DNA of 60,486 nucleotides, taken from assembly GCA_938003955.1 (NCBI GenBank), contig CALKXE010000067.1, forward strand, positions 1 to 60,486, given 5' to 3'. The notes under the pieces are model-generated. The model ran no database searches, was not told the origin of the DNA, and worked only from the letters and a program-made list of their open reading frames with translations. The position numbers were made by a program, and so were the translations under genes. Position 1 is the first letter of the stretch, and each line of letters begins with the position of its first letter. Source of the DNA: an uncultured Saprospiraceae bacterium. GTDB lineage: Bacteria > Bacteroidota > Bacteroidia > Chitinophagales > Saprospiraceae. Shown here piece by piece: positions 1 through 9,400 of this stretch.

Positions 1-146
1 GACCTATCAACACTAGCTAATTCGACTTTGGTGAGGTCGTGTAATGTGTTGCATTTCGTGCACAAAGCTTTGTTTGTCTTTACATTTATATTGGCACTGA
101 GGAGGTCTTCCTTGCAGTTCGGACATTTTAATTCCAGAATACTCAT
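1..146 (-). CDS. Zinc-ribbon protein, N-terminal part (runs off the window)
   Basis: This is a 48-codon N-terminal piece of a gene that continues beyond the left edge. It starts at an ATG at 146 and reads MSILELKCPNCKEDL, then a CTKC pair about twenty residues later. Two CxxC knuckles at that spacing form a zinc ribbon, which binds one structural zinc ion and often begins small regulatory or multidomain proteins of this phylum. No further domain is visible, so the function cannot be named. It is divergent from the thioesterase gene that starts at 376, and the 229 bp between them probably hold both promoters. Confidence 0.6.
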   Translation of the reverse strand, partial: MSILELKCPNCKEDLLSANINVKTNKALCTKCNTLHDLTKVELASVDR

Positions 147-375
147 TTATCAATTTTTTATATCCAAATAAACAACTAAAATATTAATTGACAAGCTTGA
201 TCGGCCCCATGGTTGTTTTGATTAAACCAATGGTTGACTGCGTTGCTTAAATGGTTTTTTATTACATAATGACAAGAATCCATGTCTTGGGTACTTATCA
301 TTATTTTTAATGAAATGGTATATTCACCTTAACTCAAAACGGATTATCTTTCCACTTCATTTCCAACATCAAAGA

Positions 376-1125
376 ATGAATAAACAAAATCCATTAGTAT
401 ACACACATCGCTATAAAGTAAACGGACACGATGTTAATGCAGATAAATACTTAACAATACCGTCCTTACTTAGATCAATGCAGGAGTGTTCTTTGCAACA
501 TGCAAGAAATCTCAAAACAAGTGTGTGGGATATGAAAGATGATCATATTACTTGGGTATTGATACGAAAAGAATTGAAAGTCATAGAACCGCTTCGACTC
601 GATGATATATACACTGTTATCACTTACCCTTCAGGATTTGATAAGTTTTTTGCTTTTCGTGATTACTTAGTTTTTAACGAAGAGAAGAAATTGATCGCTG
701 CGGCTTGTTCTACTTGGACATTGATTGATACTGATACGAGAAAGTTAAGCAAGATTCCTCAGAAGATCATGGAAATAGGAACACCAAAGGATTTGAAATT
801 TCTTTCTCAAGCCGATAAAGTGATGGGTAAGCCTGAGACATGGAGTGTATTTGATTCTAGAAAAGTGAGGCCCTATGATCTGGATTGGAATAGTCATGTT
901 AGTAATATCGTACTTGTTAGGTATATGCTAGAACCATATAAAACAAACGGAATTGAGGATCATCATATAATGAAGTTACTTTTGCATTTCAAAAATGAGA
1001 TTGAAATTGATAAGGAAGTAGATGTATTAATAGGAACAGATGACAGCAAAGAGCAATATGGAATGCTCAAATCCAAAATTGATAGTATGGTTATCGCTTC
1101 CTGTAAACTCAATATACGATCGTGA
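376..1125 (+). CDS. Acyl-ACP thioesterase (double hot-dog fold)
   Basis: The 249-residue product resembles bacterial acyl-ACP thioesterases (PF01643), which hydrolyse the acyl-ACP thioester and release free fatty acid in the cytoplasm. The N half (VYTHRYKVNGHDVNADKYL) is the first hot-dog domain. The second half carries DLDWNSHVSNIVLVRYML, matching the D-x-N-x-H-x-x-N-x-x-Y active-site strip of the family. The open frame extends upstream to an ATG at 310, but those 22 extra residues look unlike the family, so the ATG at 376 is preferred. Usual family length is about 245-260 residues, which fits this start. It stands alone on the plus strand. Chain-length preference cannot be read from the sequence. 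Confidence 0.8.
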   Translation: MNKQNPLVYTHRYKVNGHDVNADKYLTIPSLLRSMQECSLQHARNLKTSVWDMKDDHITWVLIRKELKVIEPLRLDDIYTVITYPSGFDKFFAFRDYLVFNEEKKLIAAACSTWTLIDTDTRKLSKIPQKIMEIGTPKDLKFLSQADKVMGKPETWSVFDSRKVRPYDLDWNSHVSNIVLVRYMLEPYKTNGIEDHHIMKLLLHFKNEIEIDKEVDVLIGTDDSKEQYGMLKSKIDSMVIASCKLNIRS

Positions 1126-1205
1126 TTTTGTTTATGTTTTGCTTCTAGATAACAGTTTATGTTCATTTCATATGTCTTATGCGGACAATATAATGACAAG
1201 TACGG

Positions 1206-1237
1206 TTGTTCATTCTGAATCTAAAAGACTACTTTTG
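1206..1237 (+). promoter_or_regulatory. Bacteroidota-type promoter for the 1267 lipoprotein gene
   Basis: TTG at 1206-1208 and TACTTTTG at 1230-1237 are 21 bp apart. This fits the phylum's primary sigma pattern of a TTG/TTTG -33 box and a TAnnTTTG -7 box. The ATG follows 29 bp downstream of the -7 box. Confidence 0.5.
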
Positions 1238-1266
1238 TGACCGATTAGTAAAATGAACCTTACAGT

Positions 1267-2223
1267 ATGAAGTATATATTAGGATTTTTTGTGGTTTTGT
1301 TCTTTATAAGTTGCGACAATGAGCTGGACCTCATTGCAGACTTTAAAGAAGTACCTATTGTTTATGGTCTGATTGATCAGACTGCAACAACCCAATATAT
1401 TCGAGTAGAAAGAGCATTCGCGGATAAAACAATTTCTGCAAATGAGATAGCTCAGAATCCTGATTCATTGTATTATGATGATATCACAGTGAAATTAATA
1501 AATAAGAATTCGAATGTTGAATTTATCTTGGAAAGGGTAGATGGTGCAGATGAAGGATTGCCTAGAGATGGTGGAGTATTCGCTACTTCCCCAAATTATC
1601 TTTACAAAGTAAATACCGCTGACTTCCCGATGGCAGTAGGTGACTCAATAGCATTAGAAATTGGAGGCGTATTTGAAGATAGAGTAGTTACATCTACTAC
1701 AGATATCTTTAAGAAGCCCTTTTTTGTGACGCCTGTAAATTTAAGATTCGAGCAAGGTAAGTTGCTTTCGATAAATTGGAAGCCAGAAGGTGATGCAACA
1801 GTCTATACAGCGGCTTTCATTTTTAATATTACAGAAATTAATAACGGTATATCTAAAGATACTGCTTTGAGATGGCAAGTAGCCAATAATTCTGATAGAA
1901 TAAAGATAGAGGTAGAGGGTGAATCATTTTATTCATTTTTGAGTGGTGCTTTGGAGGCTAATTCTAATATTACAAGATTTATGAACTTAGCCGAGTTTCA
2001 GTTGATTTCTGGAAATTCTAATGTTGCTGACTACATAAGAGTAGGACAAGCTAATCTTGGAATAACAAGTAGTGGTGAGATCCCTACATTTACGAATATT
2101 AGCGAAGGGCTAGGTGTTTTTGGCAGTAGAACGGTAGATCATAGATTCGATATCCCATTCAGAGAGACAACTCTAGATAGCCTTAAAGGAGGTGCCTTAA
2201 CTTTAGATCTAAATTTCCAATAA
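1267..2223 (+). CDS. DUF4249-like outer-membrane lipoprotein
   Basis: The product has 318 residues. It begins with a lipoprotein signal, MKYILGFFVVLFFISCDNE, in which the Cys at position 16 would be lipidated. The following segment (ELDLIADFKEVPIVYGLID) looks like the start of DUF4249-type proteins, which in this phylum often sit beside TonB-dependent receptors; no such receptor is present here. The rest is beta-rich without recognisable motifs. The family assignment rests on general resemblance, so function is unknown. It is a single gene with its own promoter box and lies 212 bp before the DUF1573 gene at 2436. Confidence 0.5.
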   Translation: MKYILGFFVVLFFISCDNELDLIADFKEVPIVYGLIDQTATTQYIRVERAFADKTISANEIAQNPDSLYYDDITVKLINKNSNVEFILERVDGADEGLPRDGGVFATSPNYLYKVNTADFPMAVGDSIALEIGGVFEDRVVTSTTDIFKKPFFVTPVNLRFEQGKLLSINWKPEGDATVYTAAFIFNITEINNGISKDTALRWQVANNSDRIKIEVEGESFYSFLSGALEANSNITRFMNLAEFQLISGNSNVADYIRVGQANLGITSSGEIPTFTNISEGLGVFGSRTVDHRFDIPFRETTLDSLKGGALTLDLNFQ

Positions 2224-2301
2224 ATAGTAAATCATTTAAGAATCAATATCAGGTGGATTTGCCTTCCTTTTGTTAATCGAGTGTTAACCATATTTACAAA
2301 C

Positions 2302-2332
2302 TTGGTAACAACGAAAAAATGCAATAGATTTG
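2302..2332 (+). promoter_or_regulatory. Bacteroidota-type promoter for the DUF1573 lipoprotein gene
   Basis: A TTGG -33 box at 2302-2305 precedes a perfect TAGATTTG -7 box at 2325-2332, with 20 bp between TTG and the -7 box. Transcription would start near 2338-2342, giving a long AT-rich leader of roughly 95 nt before the ATG at 2436. Confidence 0.55.
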
Positions 2333-2435
2333 TGTTGTAATTAAAACGAAAAGCATTACTATTGTGCTGATTAGTAAACTAATTATACATCATCTTTTTA
2401 TTAATATTAATCATTTTATAAACATATTTCTAATT

Positions 2436-2954
2436 ATGAAAAATTTCAGAATTTTAGCATTATTTGCTTTTGTTGCTGCATTATCTTTTACAGCATGTAA
2501 GAATGAAGGTTCAGCGGCAAAAGATGCAGCGAGAGAAAGTCTTGCAACAACTGCAACTACTACACCTGCAGCGACACCAACAGCAACACCAACAGCTCCA
2601 GCGGCACCAGTAGGTCCATTAACTTCTATTGAGTTCGAAGAAGATACTTACGATTTCGGTGAGATCATGGAAGGTGAAAAAGTTGTTCACTTATACAAAT
2701 TCAAAAACACAGGAAAAGAGCCATTAGTAATATCTAATGCAAAAGGATCTTGTGGATGTACAGTGCCAGAATGGCCAAGAGAGCCAATCCCAGTAGGAGG
2801 ATCAGGTGAAATCAGAGTACAGTTTGACTCTAAAGGAAAAGGTAAAGTTGGAGGAGCTACTCAAGCAAAGAAAGTAACTCTTACTGCTAACACTGATCCA
2901 GCTCAAACTTTCCTAAATATCAAAGGAAAAGTAAACAAGCCAGCAGAAAGCTAA
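2436..2954 (+). CDS. DUF1573 lipoprotein with Thr/Pro/Ala linker
   Basis: The 172-residue product starts with a lipoprotein signal (MKNFRILALFAFVAALSFTAC) and would be anchored through the Cys at position 21. A low-complexity linker rich in Thr, Ala and Pro spans about residues 35-62. A DUF1573 domain follows, an Ig-like fold with the typical opening TYDFGEIMEGEKVVHLYKF and the conserved GSCGCTVP motif. DUF1573 proteins are abundant in Bacteroidota but their role is not established. The frame is open back to 2364, but the signal peptide fixes the start at 2436. A hairpin terminator at 3011 follows. A second, shorter DUF1573 gene lies at 5764 on the other strand. Confidence 0.85.
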   Translation: MKNFRILALFAFVAALSFTACKNEGSAAKDAARESLATTATTTPAATPTATPTAPAAPVGPLTSIEFEEDTYDFGEIMEGEKVVHLYKFKNTGKEPLVISNAKGSCGCTVPEWPREPIPVGGSGEIRVQFDSKGKGKVGGATQAKKVTLTANTDPAQTFLNIKGKVNKPAES

Positions 2955-3010
2955 GAATCGCTAAGATTTAAAATATACAATCGTTGATTAACGTCTTCGA
3001 TTAATAAAGC

Positions 3011-3046
3011 AAGGTCACTCAGAAATGAGTGGCCTTTTTTGTTTTT
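3011..3046 (+). terminator. Rho-independent terminator after the DUF1573 lipoprotein gene
   Basis: An 8-bp stem GGTCACTC/GAGTGGCC (one G-U pair) with a six-base loop is followed by TTTTTTGTTTTT. The hairpin starts about 57 bp after the stop codon. Confidence 0.8.
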
Positions 3047-3072
3047 GGGTGTGTAGAGAGAAGCGTTATTTG

Positions 3073-3153
3073 AATTGGCTCGGGCTTAACCCTATCCCTG
3101 CCTTTCCCTTAAAATGGAAAGGTGGCTGCTATTGGCTCGGGCTTGGGTATTAG
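3073..3153. repeat. Short direct repeat and hairpin in the gap before parE
   Basis: The 14-mer ATTGGCTCGGGCTT occurs twice, near 3073 and 3135. Between the copies is a 7-bp inverted repeat, CCTTTCC/GGAAAGG. No coding signal is visible. Confidence 0.5.
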
Positions 3154-3182
3154 GGTTTAGGTATTATATTGTCTTTGGAAAA

Positions 3183-3259
3183 ATATATAATCAGCTAAAC
3201 ACAGGAGTAACTTCTTGCCCTCTGCGAAGGTAAGACAGGAGAAAGGGTTGAATGCATCT
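3183..3259 (+). repeat. Dispersed hairpin repeat, copy 1
   Basis: This 77-bp unit runs from ATATATAATCAG to TGAATGCATCT and is repeated with few changes at 3286-3362, 103 bp further on. Its core CTTGCCCTC-TGC-GAAGGTAAG forms a hairpin with one mismatch and is followed by ACAGG and AAAGGGTT. A third copy of the core lies at 54482-54522 on the opposite strand. Confidence 0.75.
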
Positions 3260-3285
3260 GATTCAGGTATTAGGTATTTACGGGA

Positions 3286-3362
3286 ATATATAATCAGTTA
3301 ACCACTGGAGTAACATCTTGCCCTCTGTGAGGGTAAGACAGGAAAAAGGGTTGAACTCATCT
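3286..3362 (+). repeat. Dispersed hairpin repeat, copy 2
   Basis: This is the second tandem copy of the unit at 3183. Its core CTTGCCCTC-TGT-GAGGGTAAG forms a complete 9-bp stem (one G-U pair) with a three-base loop. It ends about 50 bp downstream of the parE stop codon. Confidence 0.75.
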
Positions 3363-3413
3363 CAAAAGAGAACTCTATCACATATCAATAGGCCTTTATA
3401 GAAAGGAAGTCAT

Positions 3414-5363
3414 CTATCCTATTCCTTTTTCAGCCATAATATCGGCCGTACTAACTTTAGGTGATAACTCACTATCTTCATCTTTGATATCTACGACAGC
3501 TAATTCTTCATCAAGTTCATCGATTTCATATTTCAAGTTATTAATGATAAATTTCTGACGTTGGGGAGTATTCTTACCCATGTAGTATCCAAGAATGTCT
3601 TCAATGCTTGTAGACTCTTGAAGTAACACTTGATCTAATCTTATGTCTTCCCCAATAAATCCACCAAACTCGGAAGGTGAGATCTCACCTAAACCCTTAA
3701 ATCGTGTAATTTCTGGTTTCCCTCTTAACGCTGCAATTGCTGCTTGCTTTTCTTTAGAATCATAACAGTAGAATGTTTTAGACTTGTCACGTACTCTAAA
3801 AAGAGGAGTATTAAGTATATATAAGTGTCTCTGACGTACTAAGTCTGGGAAAAACTGCAAGAAAAATGTAAGAAGTAACAATCTAATATGCATTCCATCA
3901 ACATCGGCATCGGTAGCTATGACTACTCTTGCATATCTCAGGTTATTGATTCCGTCCTCAATATCAAGTGCGTGCTGGAGTAGATTAAGCTCTTCATTTT
4001 GATAAACTATTTTTTTAGACATGCCATAACAGTTAAGAGGCTTACCTCTAAGACTGAATACCGCTTGCTTTTGTACATCTCTAGCCTTTGTAATTGATCC
4101 ACTGGCAGAATCTCCCTCTGTAATGAAGATTGTTGTGCCCATTCTATCTTCTAAGGCAGTTTTTTTCTCCTTATCGGTAAGGTGAAGCCTACAATCTCTT
4201 AGTTTCTTATTGTGGATATTGGCTTTTTTAGCTCTCTGATTAGCAAGTGTTTTGATACCTGCTATTTCCTTTCTTTCTCTTTCTGATTGTTGAATTCTCT
4301 TAAGCAAAGCATCTGCAGCCTCCTTATTTTGATGAAGGAAGTTATCAAGATTGTTTTTCAAGAAATCTAAAATAAAAGACTTTACCGTAGGACCATCAGG
4401 ACCGATAGTCAATGATCCTAATTTAGTCTTAGTTTGAGATTCAAATACTGGTTCTTCGACTCTGATAGAGACTGCACCAATAATAGACGCATGTATATCC
4501 TTACTATCGAAACTCTTACCAAAGTGATTCCTTACTGTAGAAACTATTGCTTCTCTGAATGCTTGTAAGTGTGTACCTCCTTGCGTTGTATTCTGCCCGT
4601 TTACGAATGAGTAATATTCTTCACCGTATTGTTGACCGTGTGTAAGTGCTATTTCGATATCATCCCCTATAAGATGAATGATAGGGTAGCGAAGGTGCTC
4701 TGGGTTTGTCTTCTTTTCTAATAAATCAAGTAGCCCATTTTTAGAGTAGATTGATTTGTTATTGAAGTTTATTCTAAGTCCTGCATTAAGGTAGGCGTAA
4801 TTCCAAAGTTGATTTTCAACGAAATCAGATCTATATTTATAATTTTTGAATATTGTATTGTCTGGTTCGAATTCTACAAGAGTCCCATTCGTTCCTTCTG
4901 CTTTTTTAATTTTTGATTCTGCATCTAGAACACCTCTAGTGAACTCTGCACGTTTTGTTTGTCCTTCTCTGAATGCTTGTACTAAGAAGTATGATGATAA
5001 TGCATTAACAGCTTTTGTACCGACACCATTTAGTCCAACAGACTTTTTGAATGCTTTTGAATCATATTTACCACCAGTATTCATTTTTGATACACAGTCC
5101 ACTACTTTTCCAAGTGGTATTCCTCTACCAAAATCTCTTACTGAAACACGACCATCCTCAATCTTTAGTTCGATTTTTTTGCCATGCCCCATAACGTACT
5201 CATCGATACAGTTATCTATGACCTCTTTTACTAAGATGTAGATTCCATCATCAATATGTGAACCATCCCCAAGTTTACCAATGTACATTCCCGGACGGAG
5301 TCTGATATGCTCTTTCCAGTCGAGTGATTTTATATTATCCTCATTATATTTAACCTCTGCCAT
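3414..5363 (-). CDS. parE: DNA topoisomerase IV subunit B
   Basis: The 649-residue product is the ATPase subunit of a type IIA topoisomerase, which with ParC decatenates daughter chromosomes. The GHKL ATPase domain is at the N-terminus ([18 protein letters not shown], and GRGIPLG with [15 protein letters not shown]). The TOPRIM domain carries EGDSASG and later [17 protein letters not shown]. The length of about 650 and the TOPRIM context fit ParE better than GyrB. No parC gene is adjacent on either side. The start at 5363 is supported by AGGAG about 8 nt upstream, a rare Shine-Dalgarno-like sequence in this window, and by a TATTTTTG box at 5399-5406. It is transcribed alone. Confidence 0.93.
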   Translation of the reverse strand: MAEVKYNEDNIKSLDWKEHIRLRPGMYIGKLGDGSHIDDGIYILVKEVIDNCIDEYVMGHGKKIELKIEDGRVSVRDFGRGIPLGKVVDCVSKMNTGGKYDSKAFKKSVGLNGVGTKAVNALSSYFLVQAFREGQTKRAEFTRGVLDAESKIKKAEGTNGTLVEFEPDNTIFKNYKYRSDFVENQLWNYAYLNAGLRINFNNKSIYSKNGLLDLLEKKTNPEHLRYPIIHLIGDDIEIALTHGQQYGEEYYSFVNGQNTTQGGTHLQAFREAIVSTVRNHFGKSFDSKDIHASIIGAVSIRVEEPVFESQTKTKLGSLTIGPDGPTVKSFILDFLKNNLDNFLHQNKEAADALLKRIQQSERERKEIAGIKTLANQRAKKANIHNKKLRDCRLHLTDKEKKTALEDRMGTTIFITEGDSASGSITKARDVQKQAVFSLRGKPLNCYGMSKKIVYQNEELNLLQHALDIEDGINNLRYARVVIATDADVDGMHIRLLLLTFFLQFFPDLVRQRHLYILNTPLFRVRDKSKTFYCYDSKEKQAAIAALRGKPEITRFKGLGEISPSEFGGFIGEDIRLDQVLLQESTSIEDILGYYMGKNTPQRQKFIINNLKYEIDELDEELAVVDIKDEDSELSPKVSTADIMAEKGIG

Positions 5364-5398
5364 ATAGCACTCCTTTTACGTTACTGTTCAATATCAAA

Positions 5399-5406
5399 CA
5401 AAAATA
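5399..5406 (-). promoter_or_regulatory. -7 box (TATTTTTG) for parE
   Basis: Read on the minus strand, TATTTTTG fits the TAnnTTTG consensus and lies 36 bp upstream of the parE ATG. I see no clear -33 box at the expected distance. Confidence 0.4.
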
Positions 5407-5637
5407 ACAAAACATATTACAATTTTTGATTATTTGTTAGGAGATCGAGTTTAGTTAATCAGCTTGACAGCTTAATATTCTGATTATGATTGGAATTCTT
5501 GTTCTATTTTTAGCTTTTTAGTAGTTCATAGTAGAGTAGTGCGAAGGATAGTAAAAGTCGAAATGAGAAGAATCTTAATAGTAGAGTTTCTATTTTTTAT
5601 CTCGGGGCAACTAAGCGAATACGTATTTGTATGACAT

Positions 5638-5677
5638 GAAAAAAGAGCATCTTCAGTTTATTGAAGACACTCTTTTT
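5638..5677. terminator. Hairpin terminator downstream of the 5764 gene
   Basis: AAAAAGAG ... CTCTTTTT encloses an inner stem TCTTCA/TGAAGA. The symmetrical A- and T-tracts allow it to act on either strand. On the minus strand it ends transcripts of the DUF1573 gene at 5764. Confidence 0.65.
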
Positions 5678-5763
5678 ATTAATGTTAATTTTTTTGTTAG
5701 TTATTACCTGATTAAGTTGTCATTAATCGTTCACAGTAATAAGCTTAAAACAAGAACCCAAAT

Positions 5764-6162
5764 CTATTTTTTGATAATTAAATCAAATGTGTAATCCAAT
5801 ACAATTAGGTAGGGACTATCTGATTTAGGATTAATATTCTTTAAGTATATATCTACATCTACTGTTTCAGAAGCTTCTTTTTCTGTACTGTCGAAGATGA
5901 CATCTATTATGCCTTTTTCTCCCACTTTTATTGGGCCTCTAGTCCAATCTAGGGTAGTGCAATCACATCCAGATACTATTTCTATTTCGATAGTTTCCGT
6001 ACCGGTGTTTTCGAAGTTGTATTTGAATGTCTTTTTCTCTCCTTTAGTTACATCACCTAATTGATGATGTTCTTTGTCAAATTTGAGATCAACAGCCGAT
6101 GTCTGCGCGTTCATTCCAAATGATACAATCATTAGTGTAAGGGCAAAAAATATGTTCTTCAT
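5764..6162 (-). CDS. Small exported DUF1573 protein
   Basis: The 132-residue product has a cleavable signal peptide (MKNIFFALTLMIVSFGMNAQ) and then a single DUF1573 domain (EHHQLGDVTKGEKKTFKYNF, with SGCDCTTLDW in place of the usual CGCT motif). It has no lipobox, so it is probably periplasmic, or exposed by another route. It is shorter than the paralogue at 2436 because it lacks the Thr/Pro/Ala linker. It is a single gene between hairpins. Its role is unknown, as for the family. Confidence 0.75.
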   Translation of the reverse strand: MKNIFFALTLMIVSFGMNAQTSAVDLKFDKEHHQLGDVTKGEKKTFKYNFENTGTETIEIEIVSGCDCTTLDWTRGPIKVGEKGIIDVIFDSTEKEASETVDVDIYLKNINPKSDSPYLIVLDYTFDLIIKK

Positions 6163-6473
6163 ATATTTAAAATTTTATTTAGGTAAGGAAATCTGCTATT
6201 TATGTTTTATAATCTCCTTATGTGCCTAAAGCGTTTCCCATAGAATCATTCAAATAAAAATTTAAGGGAACAAGTTTCAATTCTTCTTTGAATTGGAATA
6301 AAAAATAATCAACACTTTTTATTATCTCCGGTGGTCTCAACGACCCGGTCATTGGAGTTTCCTAGTTATTATACGATTGACTTATAATTTAGTAACGCTA
6401 AAGTCAATATAATCTCGCAATTACCCCTTTAAATTCTTGTTAAAAAATTAATCATTTATTTCTGAATATTGAA
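6163..6473. other. 311-bp gap with two hairpins between a DUF1573 gene and the SprB-repeat gene
   Basis: A nested inverted repeat at 6326-6357 pairs CTCC with GGAG around a GGTC/GACC inner stem. A second hairpin, TTTCAATTC/GAATTGGAA, lies near 6277-6300. Both follow the stop of the SprB-repeat gene on the minus strand and could terminate or stabilise its transcript. Neither has a clean U-tract, so the role is uncertain. Confidence 0.4.
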
Positions 6474-9400
6474 TTACCTCTTTACAACTAATACTTTCAA
6501 TAATTTGATTTCATCATTGTTTGTTAATTTTATGTAATAAATTCCGCCATGAAGATTTGATACATTGGCAGTATATCGATTATTGGTTTTGCTTATTGGA
6601 GCTTCAGTAATTCTACCCGTAAGGTCATATATAACAGGAAGGCTACTTAGTGTTTGACTGTTGTCTATTTCGATAGTTAAGTGATCACTTACCGGATTAG
6701 GAAATATTGAAGCCTTAATAGATACTTCAGAAGTACTCGTTGTAAATCCTACTTCGAAAGGCGTAAAAAGCTTAATACAGCCGTTTTGATCTGTTATGAT
6801 AACACCATATATTCCTGCAGGTATATTTTCGAAATTTTCAACGTCAATAAGTTGACCAAACGCATCTGTATATTCTATTGTGATTGCTCCAGTTCCTCCT
6901 TGGATTTCAAAACTAATACTACCATCAGTTGCCTCAGAACTACTCGCATCAGTTATTACTATATTTTCAATCGAAAGCTCTTCTGGTGCAGTGATCTCAA
7001 AACCAACTAATTGTATTAGGCAGCCATTCGCATCAGTTGCGGTTACAGAATATGTTCCAACTCCAAGATTATCTACAGATGAAGTTGTTTCACCATTGCT
7101 CCATTCATAGTTTATAGGTTCTACTGCACCTGTAAGAGTTATTGATATCATTCCATCTTGTACTCCGGCACATGAGATGTTAGTTATATCTACATCTGAA
7201 GTAACATTACAATCACCATTATTTATAACAACTGTTGCTATAACTGTGCAATTATTAACGTCTGTTATGGTTACTGTATATATACTGGGTAGTAAGCCTG
7301 TTATTTCAGCTGTTGTCGAATCATTACTCCATAGGTAAGTATATGGCTCAATTCCATTTTGAGGGTCAGCCATTGCAGTACCATCGTTAGCACCATTTTG
7401 TGAGACATCCATTGAAGTTATGTTGGGATCTATTTCAGAGGGCGCAGTAAGCATGAACGAAAATATTTGGCTACAATTATTCGTATCGGTTATTGTAACG
7501 TTATATTCTCCTGATGCTATATTAGTTATAGTCGGGGTAGAGCCACCTGTTTCCCACGAGTAAATATAATTCCCAGTGCCGCCAGTCGTCAAAAGAGAGA
7601 GGCTACCATCATTACTATCGAAACAAGAAGGCATTACTTCTGTAGCCATAGCTTCTATTTCAAATGGGTCATCTAGTGTGAATGATTGATCAACCATACA
7701 ACCATTTGAATCACTTATTGATATGGTATAATCTCCATTTTCTAGATTTGAAATGTTCGTTGTCGTATCTCCATTACTCCATAGATAAGATAAAGTACCC
7801 GTTCCTCCTGTAGCGCTGATTTCGATCATACCTGTAGAGTCACCTGGGCAATTTGGAATCATAGTGTTGATTACTTCAATTAAAATAGCTTCTGGCTCTT
7901 CAATAACAAATTCCTTTTCACTAGTACAGTCTAATTCGTCGGTAATGGAAACGCTATATATACCAGGTATTAAATTGTTTATTTCAGTTCCTGTAGACCC
8001 TATATTCCATAGATATGTTAATGTGCCAGTTCCTCCTGTTGGAGCAATGGATATAGATCCGTTGTTAGCTCCTGCACATATGATGTGAGTTATCGTTTCG
8101 TTTGCTATGTAAGGGAGAGGTTCTGTTATTTCTATTGTGATCTCACCAGAACAATTTCCTGTATCAGTAACGGTTATTGTATATGCTCCAGCTGCGAGAT
8201 TGTTTTCAGTAGCATTGGTTCCACTGTTCGACCATATATATGTGTATGTTCCCTCACCGCCAGCTGCAGATATAGAAGCGGAACCTAAGGAGCCTCCATT
8301 ACATTCATTATTGATCACATTATTTGCCGCGAGCTGTATTCCTTCATTTTCAGTCAAAGAAGCTTCAGTCGATGAGGTACAGCCGTTACTATCTGTAACA
8401 GTAACAGAATAGTCTCCTGCGGGAATGTTAGTTAGTACTGCATTTGTAGATCCATCATTCCATAAGAAAGTATATCCTGGAGTTCCGTCATCACCAAAAG
8501 CCGATAATGTACCATCCGCATTTCCGCAGTTCGGTTGATTGGTAACTAGGATTCCAGCTGTCACAGCACTCATTGGTTCATTTATGCTTACTGATTCGAT
8601 AATGGTACAATTGTTTTCATCTGTAGCGGTAACTTCGTAGTTGCCTGCTGTCAGGTTTGATTGTGTAGCATCATTACTTCCATTAGACCAAGCATAACTT
8701 ATGGAGCCTGTTCCTCCACTTGACATTGCAGTAGCTGATCCATCAGCACCACCAAAACAATTGGGTGACGTAGAGGATATATCAATACTTAAGATTGATG
8801 GTTCATTCAATGTAATACTTATTTCATTGTTACACCCTTCATCGTCAAATGCTTCTAAAGCATATGTGCCGGCAGGAAGATCTGTTATTGTTCCACCATT
8901 TGCAATTCCCATACCCGTTAACCAGGTGTATGAAAAATCACCATTTCCACCTACAGCCTCTACGGAAATACTTCCATCAGAATCGCCGTTGCAAGACGGC
9001 AAAGTCTGGTTAGTTATATTTATTACTATGGGCTGAGGTTCATCGATTGTTACCATAATTGATTGTTGGCAATTGTTGATATCTGTTGCTGTCAGATTAT
9101 AAGTACCAGCAAACAAATTATTCTGGATATCACCTGTTATTCCATTACCCCAATTATATGTGAATCCTCCATTTCCGTCAGTAGCTAATACTTCAGCTGT
9201 TCCAGTATTTGCACCATTACATATAGCGTCAGATTGCGAAATAATATTCAATAATATAGGATCAGGAGACCCTATGAAGATAGATTCTGAAATGCTTGTA
9301 TTGCTATCATCAGTGACTGTTACAGAGTGGTTTCCAGCTGAGAGCATCAGTGCAGCTGCATTCGTTTCTCCATTGTCCCAAGCGTATGAATAATTTCCAC

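Larger units (their letters stand above)
5364..5763. other. 400-bp non-coding gap between parE and a DUF1573 gene
   Basis: The gap holds the parE promoter box and, at its far end, the hairpin at 5638. The remainder is AT-rich with no open frame, RNA gene or repeat that I can support. Confidence 0.5.

Noticed and set aside
963-1240. Short open frames overlapping and following the thioesterase gene on both strands
   Set aside because: They overlap a well-supported gene and its downstream promoter and have no recognisable features.
6786-9393. Several plus-strand open frames opposite the SprB-repeat gene
   Set aside because: They recur with the repeat period of the minus-strand gene, have no start context and no family-like sequence; they are shadows.
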